A stretch of DNA of 10,966 nucleotides from an uncultured Oscillibacter sp. (GTDB lineage Bacteria; Bacillota; Clostridia; Oscillospirales; Oscillospiraceae). The DNA lies in contig CAMXNV010000056.1 of assembly GCA_947245315.1 (NCBI GenBank), forward strand, positions 1-10,966. Reading direction: 5' to 3'. The notes under the pieces are model-generated. The model searched no databases. It worked only from the letters and a program-made list of their open reading frames with translations, and had not been told where the DNA came from. Positions 5,014 through 10,966 of the stretch are shown piece after piece. How positions within the stretch are numbered: position 1 is the stretch's first letter; each line of letters starts with the position of its first letter. A program made the translations under genes and the position numbers.

Positions 5014-7101
5014 ATGAGTACGAAGCTACAGCTCCCCGAGCTTTTCGGAAGCAAGGTCTTCAACGAGGAGACCATGAAGGACCGCCTGTCTCCCGCGTCC
5101 TACGGGGCCTGGAAAAAGTGCGTCACCGAGGGCACCGCCCTGGATATCTCCACGGCCAATGAGATCGCCGAGGCCATGAAGCAGTGGGCCGTGGAGCGGG
5201 GGGCCACCCACTTCACCCACTGGTTCCAGCCCATGACCGGGGTCACCGCCGAGAAGCACGACGGATTCATCAACCCCATCGGCGGCGGGCGCATCATGAT
5301 GGAGTTCTCCGGCAAGGAGCTGGTCCGGGGCGAGCCGGACGCGTCCTCCTTCCCCTCCGGGGGCCTCCGGGCCACCTTCGAGGCCCGGGGCTATACCACC
5401 TGGGATCCCACCTCCTTCGCCTTCCTGAAAGAGGGCTCCCTCTGCATCCCCACCATCTTCTGCTCTTACTCGGGCCACGCCCTGGATAAGAAGACCCCCC
5501 TCCTGCGCTCCATGGAGGAGGTCAGCCGCCAGGCGATCCGCATTCTCCGGCTCTTCGGGGACACGGAGACCCGCCGGGTCACCGCCCAGGTGGGCCCCGA
5601 GCAGGAGTACTTCCTGATCGACAAGGAGCTCTTCAACCGGCGGAAGGACCTGCGCATGACGGGGCGGACCCTCTTCGGCGCCAAGCCCCCCCGGGGCCAG
5701 GAGCTGGACGACCACTATTACGGCGCCATCAAGCCCCGGATCGCCGCCTACATGAAGGACCTGGACGAGACCTTGTGGGCCCTGGGGGTGCCCTCCAAGA
5801 CCAAGCACAACGAGGTGGCCCCCTCCCAGCACGAGATGGCCCCCGTCTATACGGACGCCAATACGGCCTGTGACCACAACCAGCTGGTCATGGAGGTCAT
5901 GAAGAAGGTGGCGGACCGCCACGGCCTGGTGTGCCTCCTCCACGAGAAGCCCTTCGCCGGGGTGAACGGCTCCGGCAAGCACGACAACTGGTCCCTCTCC
6001 ACGGACACGGGGAAGAACCTCTTCAAGCCCGGGTCCACCCCCAGCCAGAACGCCCGGTTCCTCCTCTTCCTGGCGGCCTTCGTCAAGGGCGTGGACGAGT
6101 ACCAGGAGTTCCTCCGTACCACCGTGGCCACGGCGGGGAATGACCACCGCCTGGGGGCCCAGGAGGCCCCGCCCGCCGTCATCTCCATCTTCCTGGGCGA
6201 CGAGCTGAACGCCGTGGTGGAGTCCATTATCAAGGGCACCCAGCACACGGACGCCGCCAAGCGGATGCTGGAGATCGGCGTGGACGTGCTGCCCGCCATC
6301 CGGCAGGACAACACGGACCGGAACCGGACCTCTCCCATGGCCTTCACCGGCAACAAGTTCGAGTTCCGGATGCTGGGCTCCTCCCAGTCCATCTCCGGGC
6401 CCAACATCGCCCTGAACACCATCATGGCCGAGGAGCTCAAGCAGTTCGCCGACGAGCTGGAGCCCTCCGCCGACTTCCAGGGGGACCTCCAGAAGCTGAT
6501 CCGCCGGGTGTTCACCGAGCACCAGCGCATCATCTTCAACGGGAACGGCTACGACGGGAACTGGATCGCCGAGGCCGAGCGCCGGGGCCTGAGCAACCTC
6601 AAGTCCACGGCGGACGCCCTGCCCGCCTATATCAGCCCGAAGAACATTGAGCTCTTTGTCAAGCACGGCATTTACACCGAGGAGGAGGTCCGGGCCCGGT
6701 ACGAGATTCACGTGGAGAACTACTCCACCCTGATCTCCATTGAGGTGAGCACCATGGTGGACATGATCCGCCACGAGCTTCTCCCCGCCGTCTCCGGCTA
6801 CGCCGCGGAGCTGTGCCGCCGGGCCGCCGGGAAGAAGGAGGCCGGTGTCTCCTGCCGCTACGAAACCGCCACGGCCCAGAAGCTCTCCAGCCTCACCGAC
6901 ACGCTGATGGACGGCTGCATCAAGCTGGAGGCGGACCTGGCCGCCGTGCCCTCGGGCCCGGAGGAGGCTATGCGCTACTGCCACGACGTGCTGATCCCCG
7001 GCATGGCCGCCGCCCGGGAGACCGCCGACAAGCTGGAGTCCCTGACGGACGCCAGAGCCTGGCCCTTCCCGGTGTACTCGGAGCTGCTGTTCTCTGTCTG
7101 A
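5014..7101 (+). CDS. glnN: Glutamine synthetase type III
   Basis: Cytosolic ATP-dependent synthesis of glutamine from glutamate and ammonia. 695 residues, within the roughly 700-730 of GSIII enzymes and well above the roughly 450 of GSI. Start: ATG at 5014 with GAGGAGG upstream; the frame is open from 4960 but that part overlaps the promoter. Seen: GSIII N-terminal segment with FTHWFQPMTG (67-76), KHDGF (81-85) and SSFPSGGLRATFEARGYT (111-128); catalytic core with VGPEQEYFLID (193-203), KHNEVAPSQHEMAP (264-277), GVNGSGKHDNWS (316-327), AGNDHRLGAQEAPPA (374-388) and DRNRTSPMAFTGNKFEFR (435-452); a helical C-terminal extension. GSIII forms double hexameric rings in studied species. Lies behind asnB, whose product uses its glutamine, with its own promoter and a strong terminator after the gene. 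Confidence 0.96.
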   Translation: MSTKLQLPELFGSKVFNEETMKDRLSPASYGAWKKCVTEGTALDISTANEIAEAMKQWAVERGATHFTHWFQPMTGVTAEKHDGFINPIGGGRIMMEFSGKELVRGEPDASSFPSGGLRATFEARGYTTWDPTSFAFLKEGSLCIPTIFCSYSGHALDKKTPLLRSMEEVSRQAIRILRLFGDTETRRVTAQVGPEQEYFLIDKELFNRRKDLRMTGRTLFGAKPPRGQELDDHYYGAIKPRIAAYMKDLDETLWALGVPSKTKHNEVAPSQHEMAPVYTDANTACDHNQLVMEVMKKVADRHGLVCLLHEKPFAGVNGSGKHDNWSLSTDTGKNLFKPGSTPSQNARFLLFLAAFVKGVDEYQEFLRTTVATAGNDHRLGAQEAPPAVISIFLGDELNAVVESIIKGTQHTDAAKRMLEIGVDVLPAIRQDNTDRNRTSPMAFTGNKFEFRMLGSSQSISGPNIALNTIMAEELKQFADELEPSADFQGDLQKLIRRVFTEHQRIIFNGNGYDGNWIAEAERRGLSNLKSTADALPAYISPKNIELFVKHGIYTEEEVRARYEIHVENYSTLISIEVSTMVDMIRHELLPAVSGYAAELCRRAAGKKEAGVSCRYETATAQKLSSLTDTLMDGCIKLEADLAAVPSGPEEAMRYCHDVLIPGMAAARETADKLESLTDARAWPFPVYSELLFSV

Positions 7102-7154
7102 GGCTGTGGACCGGGCTCCGCTTCGCCGGATTAGAAAAGAAGTATAAAAGCGTA

Positions 7155-7190
7155 AAGTTCCCGGAGACAGTTGTCTCCGGGAACTTCTTT
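7155..7190 (+). terminator. Intrinsic terminator of glnN, possibly bidirectional
   Basis: AAGTTCCCGGAGAC and GTCTCCGGGAACTT form a perfect 14-pair stem with loop AGTT, followed by CTTT. Read on the minus strand, the same stem is followed by TACGCTTTTA, so it may also end the convergent minus-strand transcript. Confidence 0.85.
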
Positions 7191-7240
7191 AATCTCGCAA
7201 ACCGCCCTGTTCAGAGGAATCATCCGAAACCCAAAACAAC

Positions 7241-7268
7241 TCCTAATTCCTAACTCCTAACTCCTACC
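7241..7268. repeat. Four tandem TCCTAAY heptamers
   Basis: TCCTAAT, TCCTAAC, TCCTAAC and TCCTACC follow each other without gaps in the convergent spacer, six bases from the stop of the minus-strand gene. Seven-base tandem units of this kind are known as repetitive elements in other bacteria, notably cyanobacteria; the function here is unknown. Confidence 0.7.
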
Positions 7269-7273
7269 TGACA

Positions 7274-9400
7274 TCAGTATCTTCCCGTCCAATCCGACAT
7301 CAGCAGCACCGGCAGGGTCCACAGGAGCAGGAAGAGCTCCAGAGCCAGGGGATTCAGCAGCTCATAGGCCCCCAGGGACGTGAGGTAGAAGGTCAGCAGG
7401 GTTCCCGCCCAGCTGCCCAGCAGGGACAGGGCCGCGGCCCGGTGGACGGCCTTGCAGAGCCGGAGGCTCCCCGCCACGGTTTCCGCGTAGGGCATGAGCC
7501 CCTCCCGGAACACCAGGGCCCGGGGCAGGTCCCGGTCCTTCTCCGCCTCGCTGAGGGCGATGCGCTCCGTCAGGCCGGGGTACTCCAGCCGGACGCTCCG
7601 GCTGAATTTCCGCCGGATCAGGGCGGGGGTGATGTTGGGGTCCCGGGAGGCCAGGATGGGCTGGATGCGGCTGCGCTGCATCATCCGCAGGGCGAAGTCC
7701 ACATTCTCCGCCGGGTTGTACTTCACGGCGAACACCGCCGCCAGCTCCCGGTCCACCGCCAGGAAGACGCCGGTCCGGAGGTTCACGTCCACGGGAAGCT
7801 GGACGTTCATCTTCCGCATGAAGGAGGCGCTGCCCATCAGCACGGACTCGCCGCGGATGACGCCGGAGTAACCCCCCTCCTCGTAGAAGCTGAAATCGTC
7901 CACCTTCTCATAGCTGCCCCCCTCGGCCCGGACCAGGTTGTTGAACAGGCGCTCCAGCCCGGACCCGGCGGCCCGGGCCATGGAGGCGGCCAGGGAGATG
8001 GCCCGCTCCGGGGTCTCGCCGTAGAACTTCCGCCCGTTGATCTGGACGGACCCGGGGGGGAACAGGTCCCCGTCGGTGACGATCATCCGCCTCCGGGCGC
8101 TGATCTTCTGGGCCCCGGACCAGCCCGCCACGGCGCAGCCCGTCCTTTGCAGGTGCTCCGACAGCTTGGACCAGGGCAGAGCCCAGCAGAGGGGCAGGGA
8201 GAAGGTGGCCGCCGCAGGCAGAATGGCGGAGAGGTTCAGCAGGAAGTCCTCCTTCCGTCCCTGTCCGGCGGAGCTGAGCACGGCAAAGACCACCGAGGCC
8301 GCCAGGAAGACCGGCAGCAGGGCCGTCTGCCAGATGGTGGCCACGTCGCTCCGGGCGGCGGTGGTGTAGAAGCCGGGGACGGAGCCCCGCTGCTTGCAGG
8401 CTCCCTGGGGGGTGTTGGTCACGAGATAGGGGGGCTCGTCGTCCATGGCGGCGGCCCGGAGCATGTCGTAGTTGCCCTTGCTCTCCCTGCGGACGCCCCA
8501 CTGGGCGAAGAGCAGGGCCAGACAGCTGACGGCGGCGTAGGGCGTCACCCCCTCGGGGCGGGGGGCCAGCAGCCGGGAAACACAGTCCGCCGCAGAAACC
8601 AGCACGGAGAGGGACACCAGGAGCTCGCTGACGCAGCGCCGCCGGAGCAGCATACCGAAGCCCTTGAGGAACACGTGGCGGCAGAGGAGGGCCGTCAGCC
8701 CCAGGCAGACCAGCTGGACCACGCACTGGAGGTCCGGATCCCCGGACCAGTAGGGCACCCGGAGCTGGTAGCGCTCCAGGAGCAGGGCCAGGGTGGGGGG
8801 CAGGGCCGTCACCAGGGGCAGGAGGAGGGTGTGCTTCCGCCGGATGTAGAGCTGGCGGGCGTTGTGGGCGGCCTCCCAGAGCTCGGGCTCCGGGCCGATG
8901 GGCTCGGGAGCGGGCTCAGGCTCCGGCTCCGGCGGCGGGGGCAGGGTCTCCGTATCCTCCGCCGGGCGGCGGGAGAAGAGGCCCCGGCGGGGAGGCGGGA
9001 TGGATTCCTTAGCCTCCTCCATGACGGCGTCCACGGTGCTGCCCACCACCTCCTCCAGAGAGATGGGCCGGGGCCTGGGGAGCTTCAAGCGGTCGGTCTC
9101 CGCCTGGGCGGCCCGTTCGGCCTCCTGGAGCGGGTCCGGAATGGTCTTGTGGGACTCCGAGGGCTCCTCCTTTTGAGCGGGGGCTTCTTCCTTTTTTTCC
9201 TCCGGAGCCTCCAGCGGCTCCTCCTCGGCGGCCTCCGATCCCTTTTCCAGGGGAGAATTCGCCTTGGGTTCGGCTTTCGTTTCAGCACCCCGGAGAAGCT
9301 GGTGCTCCAAGCTGCCGCCGTACTCCGCAAGGATATCCTCCAGGGAGAAATCGTCCTCCGGAGCGGGGGCGTTGGTCTTTTTTTCGTCCTTCTGACTCAT
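7274..9400 (-). CDS. Degenerate P1B-type ATPase-like membrane protein, predicted inactive
   Basis: 708 residues; ATG at 9400 behind AAAGGAGGG. Residues 1-180 are acidic and Pro/Glu-rich, probably disordered, with DDFSLEDILAEYGG at 16-29 and a PEPEPEPAPEP run near 158. By eye there are eight membrane segments (about 191-208, 225-245, 256-278, 285-301, 359-376, 387-408, 651-673, 681-702), the 4+2+2 plan of heavy-metal P1B pumps. Segment 410-560 follows the P/N domains: GCAVAGWSGAQKISARR as in GILIKGGEALERL, then GYSGVIRGESVLMGSASFM and GVFLAVDRELAAVFAV. Catalytic signatures are gone: the A-domain (302-356) is shortened and lacks TGE; CPC reads LPL (402-404); DKTGTLT reads TDGDLFP (442-448); TGDN reads SRDPN (585-589); GDGxND is absent. 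Active transport by the usual cycle is therefore unlikely. The real role is unknown; a structural, sensory or chaperone role is inference. It is the next gene after rlmB on the same strand. Confidence 0.8.
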   Translation of the reverse strand: MSQKDEKKTNAPAPEDDFSLEDILAEYGGSLEHQLLRGAETKAEPKANSPLEKGSEAAEEEPLEAPEEKKEEAPAQKEEPSESHKTIPDPLQEAERAAQAETDRLKLPRPRPISLEEVVGSTVDAVMEEAKESIPPPRRGLFSRRPAEDTETLPPPPEPEPEPAPEPIGPEPELWEAAHNARQLYIRRKHTLLLPLVTALPPTLALLLERYQLRVPYWSGDPDLQCVVQLVCLGLTALLCRHVFLKGFGMLLRRRCVSELLVSLSVLVSAADCVSRLLAPRPEGVTPYAAVSCLALLFAQWGVRRESKGNYDMLRAAAMDDEPPYLVTNTPQGACKQRGSVPGFYTTAARSDVATIWQTALLPVFLAASVVFAVLSSAGQGRKEDFLLNLSAILPAAATFSLPLCWALPWSKLSEHLQRTGCAVAGWSGAQKISARRRMIVTDGDLFPPGSVQINGRKFYGETPERAISLAASMARAAGSGLERLFNNLVRAEGGSYEKVDDFSFYEEGGYSGVIRGESVLMGSASFMRKMNVQLPVDVNLRTGVFLAVDRELAAVFAVKYNPAENVDFALRMMQRSRIQPILASRDPNITPALIRRKFSRSVRLEYPGLTERIALSEAEKDRDLPRALVFREGLMPYAETVAGSLRLCKAVHRAAALSLLGSWAGTLLTFYLTSLGAYELLNPLALELFLLLWTLPVLLMSDWTGRY

Positions 9401-9559
9401 GGGGGTTTCCCTCCTTTGGAAAGGGATGGAACGGGGGTAACCTGGGGTAAGCTAAGGCAGGCTAAGACAAAGTAGCCAAACCAATTCAAAGCAAGTCTAC
9501 GTCGCCGTCGCTCTAGCCTGGTATATCACCAGACAAACAGAGCGCGCTAAAGTTCTTTT
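9401..9559 (-). other. Spacer between rlmB and the pump-like gene
   Basis: No gene is seen. It holds two GGGGTAA copies ten bases apart (9433-9449), GCTAAG-type repeats just after them, and a short CTGGT-ATATC-ACCAG hairpin near 9518-9532. I find no convincing promoter for the minus-strand gene here, so it may rely on read-through from rlmB. Confidence 0.4.
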
Positions 9560-9587
9560 GGTTACTTTTCTTTCAAGAAAAGTAACC
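9560..9587. repeat. GGTTACTTTTCT palindrome overlapping the end of rlmB
   Basis: GGTTACTTTTCT and AGAAAAGTAACC form a perfect 12-pair stem with loop TTCA. The palindrome encodes the last residues of RlmB (FLKEK) and supplies its stop codon. Neither side carries a T run, so it is not a classical terminator. It resembles dispersed GGTTACTTTTC-type palindromes that I recall from many bacterial genomes (from memory, unchecked). Confidence 0.65.
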
Positions 9588-10341
9588 GTTGGCGGACGGA
9601 TTCGTAGAGGAGGATGGCGGCGGCGGCGGAGGCGTTCAGGGAGTTGAGCTTGCCACGCATGGGGATGCTGACCAGAAAGTCGCAGCTCTCAGTTACCAGG
9701 CGGCTCATGCCGTCCCCTTCGCTGCCGATGACGATGGCGGCGGGTCCCTTGAGATCGGCGTCGTAGAGGGAGGTGGTCCCGTTGGCCGCCGTGCCGAAAA
9801 TCCAGACGCCCCTCTTTTTCAGGTCGTTCAGCAGGGCCGGGAGGTTGGGCACCCGGGCCACGGGGACGTGAGACACCGCCCCGGCGGAGGTCTTGGCCAC
9901 CACCGCCGTGAGCCCGGCGCTGCGGCGCTTGGGGATGACGACGCCGTGGGCCCCGGCGCACTCCGCCGTGCGGATGACGGCCCCCAGGTTGTGGGGATCG
10001 CTGAGCTCGTCGCAGACCACCAGAAGGGGGGGCTCCCCCTTGTCCGCCGCGGCCTGGAGAATGTCGTCCACCGTGGCGTACTCCCGGACGGAGGCCAGGG
10101 CGATGACGCCCTGGTGGGCGTGGGTGCGGCTCATGGCGTCCAGCTTCCGCTTGTCGGCCTCCACCACGACGGTTCCCGCCGCCCGGGCCTTGGAGGCAAT
10201 GTGCCCCAGGGTCCGGTCCGTCTCGCCCTTCTGAAGATAGATCTTGTCAATGGCCGTCCCGGCCCGCAGGGCCTCGATGACGGCGTTCCGGCCCTCGATG
10301 ATGCCGTCGGCCTCCGAGGCGGGTATTTTGCGCTCGTCCAT
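9562..10341 (-). CDS. rlmB: TrmH-family 23S rRNA (guanosine-2'-O-)-methyltransferase RlmB
   Basis: A SAM-dependent SPOUT methyltransferase. E. coli RlmB methylates the ribose of G2251 in the 23S rRNA P-loop. 259 residues (E. coli 243). Start: ATG at 10341 behind GGGAGGAA with six bases between. Seen: N-terminal L30e-like substrate domain (about 11-80, from GIIEGRNAVIEAL to HQGVIALA); linker; SPOUT domain with motif 1 DPHNLGAVIRTAE (115-127, N118 and R124), motif 2 VIGSEGDGMSRLV (204-216) and motif 3 IPMRGKLNSLNASAAAAI (226-243), the trefoil-knot SAM site. The last residues are encoded inside a palindromic repeat, which may have replaced the original C-terminal end. Upstream of the pump-like gene on the same strand, 161 bases apart. 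Other TrmH relatives act on tRNA, so the exact target is by family. Confidence 0.93.
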   Translation of the reverse strand: MDERKIPASEADGIIEGRNAVIEALRAGTAIDKIYLQKGETDRTLGHIASKARAAGTVVVEADKRKLDAMSRTHAHQGVIALASVREYATVDDILQAAADKGEPPLLVVCDELSDPHNLGAVIRTAECAGAHGVVIPKRRSAGLTAVVAKTSAGAVSHVPVARVPNLPALLNDLKKRGVWIFGTAANGTTSLYDADLKGPAAIVIGSEGDGMSRLVTESCDFLVSIPMRGKLNSLNASAAAAILLYESVRQRLLFLKEK

Positions 10342-10356
10342 AGGCGGTTCCTCCCT

Positions 10357-10373
10357 GGCCGGGGAGCCCGGCC
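10357..10373 (-). other. GC hairpin just upstream of the rlmB ribosome site
   Basis: GGCCGGG-GAG-CCCGGCC forms a perfect seven-pair stem that, on the minus strand, ends directly before the GGGAGGAA ribosome site. It could affect translation or stability of the rlmB message; there is no T run after it in that direction. Confidence 0.45.
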
Positions 10374-10397
10374 TGAAAATTTTGTCGATACTTTATT

Positions 10398-10406
10398 AGT
10401 ATAGCA
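10398..10406 (-). promoter_or_regulatory. Extended -10 promoter of rlmB
   Basis: On the minus strand TGC-TATACT is an extended -10 (5 of 6 plus the TGn element), about 57 bases before the rlmB ATG. A TTGACA occurs only ten bases upstream of it, too close to act as its -35; at 17 bases the hexamer is a weak TTTATT. Confidence 0.5.
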
Positions 10407-10684
10407 TAGATTCTGTCAACAATAAAGTGGGAATTTTCGAGGTTGGTATTTGGCAAGGGCTGGGAGAGTTAAAGGCTTTTGATGTGCGTCGGAATGTTTT
10501 CAAATGTTTGCATTTGCTTAGGAATCCATATGTTTGGCTTGCGGAAACGGGCCTTAAAAAATTGTGAAAGGCACAGCCCCGAAAGGCTGCGCCAAGCTGC
10601 ATGGAGATATTAGCATAGCGGGGAGCTTGAGTTTCCCCGCATACGTTTTTGATGGTCAAGTCATGTCTGCGTTCCCGTTCCCAT

Positions 10685-10717
10685 CGGCCTCGAGTCCAGC
10701 GAAGCGAGTCGAGGCCG
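10685..10717. repeat. Hairpin with a GC-GAA-GC apex
   Basis: CGGCCTCGA (10685-10693) pairs with TCGAGGCCG (10709-10717); inside, GC-GAA-GC (10699-10705) forms the tip. GCGAAGC is known as an unusually stable mini-hairpin in DNA. The next hairpin ends in the same C-GAA-G apex. Confidence 0.6.
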
Positions 10718-10725
10718 AAAGCGAA

Positions 10726-10786
10726 GAAATTCCCACCAGAGCGCAGTTTTCGGCGAAGCCGGAAACGGAGCGGTGGTGGGAATTTC
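10726..10786. repeat. Long two-part hairpin, 61 bases
   Basis: GAAATTCCCACCA (10726-10738) pairs perfectly with TGGTGGGAATTTC (10774-10786). Inside, GTTTTCGGC (10746-10754) pairs with GCCGGAAAC (10758-10766) with one T-G wobble around a GAA tip. There are 22 pairs in all and no T run follows, so this is not an ordinary terminator. It could be a structured RNA or a mobile palindromic repeat. Confidence 0.7.
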
Positions 10787-10918
10787 TGAGCTGTCTAGTG
10801 TTGACAAAAAAGATGCACCTGATCAGATCTGCGAGCGCAAGTGAGACGCTGCAAGTGCGGTGTACAAAGTGTGTTTACCTTCAGGCGAAAGCCCTAGAGG
10901 GTGTCTTCAAGCTAAAGA

Positions 10919-10946
10919 TAGACAAAGGGAGAAAAAGCAGTAAAAT
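10919..10946 (+). promoter_or_regulatory. Promoter pointing out of the right edge
   Basis: TAGACA (5 of 6) and TAAAAT (5 of 6) are 16 bases apart. Transcription would start near 10953, at the ATG of AGGAGTATGAAACG, so that AGGAG would lie before the transcript and is unlikely to be a ribosome site. The gene served lies beyond the window. Confidence 0.5.
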
Positions 10947-10966
10947 AGGAGTATGAAACGACATGA

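Larger units (their letters stand above)
10440..10966. other. Gene-free, hairpin-rich stretch to the right edge
   Basis: No open frame here has a ribosome site or a recognisable product. 10440-10560 shows nothing identifiable. Between 10570 and 10786 four hairpins follow one another (two listed separately). The first two are GGCACAGCC/GGCTGCGCC at 10570-10593 (one mismatch) and GCGGGGA/TCCCCGC at 10618-10640. From 10800 onward the sequence has two CAAGTG copies and an outward-facing promoter but no gene. Confidence 0.6.

Noticed and set aside
5026..6984. 652-residue open frame on the minus strand opposite glnN
   Set aside because: The codon-biased GC-rich glnN strand leaves the complementary frame open; the translation is Gly/Leu/Val/His-rich without family motifs, and glnN is certain.
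7241..7268. CRISPR-like array
   Set aside because: Units are seven bases with no spacers; it is a simple tandem repeat.
7442..9475. 677-residue plus-strand frame opposite the pump-like gene
   Set aside because: Low-complexity Gly/Val/Gln/His translation with no motifs; the minus-strand frame has a ribosome site and membrane segments matching a known fold.
10801..10830. TTGACA at 10804 as a promoter
   Set aside because: No acceptable -10 hexamer lies 15-19 bases downstream.
10564..10956. 130-codon plus-strand frame in the right-hand spacer
   Set aside because: GTG start without a ribosome site, and its middle is made of the two palindromic hairpins, so the frame is accidental.

Overview
The window reads as chromosomal DNA of a GC-rich, spore-forming anaerobic Firmicute, most likely a clostridium of the Oscillospiraceae type (relatives of Flavonifractor, Lawsonibacter or Oscillibacter; this placement is inference). 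The reasons are a full-length SpoVT sporulation regulator, a T-box leader, a type III glutamine synthetase, strong GGAGG ribosome binding sites, and GC-rich third codon positions in the genes with AT-rich promoters between them. No phage, plasmid, IS or CRISPR genes are seen.

Layout, left to right. 1-1761 (minus strand): ATP-type PEP carboxykinase (cut by the left edge), preceded by a 64-codon helical protein with its own promoter and terminator. 1861-2793 (plus strand): a 54-residue ribbon-helix-helix protein divergent from that gene, an unexplained spacer with a strong hairpin, then spoVT and its terminator. 2794-7101 (plus strand): a nitrogen-assimilation block. A regulatory stretch with four TATGAC hexamers and a perfect -35 leads into a T-box riboswitch whose readable specifier is AAC (Asn). 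It controls an AsnB-type asparagine synthetase, followed by glnN (type III glutamine synthetase) with its own promoter. GlnN makes the glutamine that AsnB consumes as amide donor. 7102-7273: a strong terminator and four tandem heptamers. 7274-10341 (minus strand): rlmB (23S rRNA 2'-O-methyltransferase) and downstream of it a 708-residue membrane protein. 10440-10966: a gene-free stretch with several hairpins and a good promoter pointing out of the right edge.

The most unusual object is the 708-residue protein. Its membrane layout and soluble domains match a P1B-type heavy-metal ATPase, but every catalytic signature has been lost or replaced (no TGE loop, no CPC, no DKTGT, no TGDN, no GDGxND), and it has gained a roughly 180-residue acidic, proline-rich N-terminal extension. 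It looks like a pseudo-pump kept for another role. The second candidate is the 10.57-10.79 kb hairpin cluster, in which two neighbouring hairpins share the same C-GAA-G apex. Everything else is recognisable housekeeping, metabolism or sporulation.
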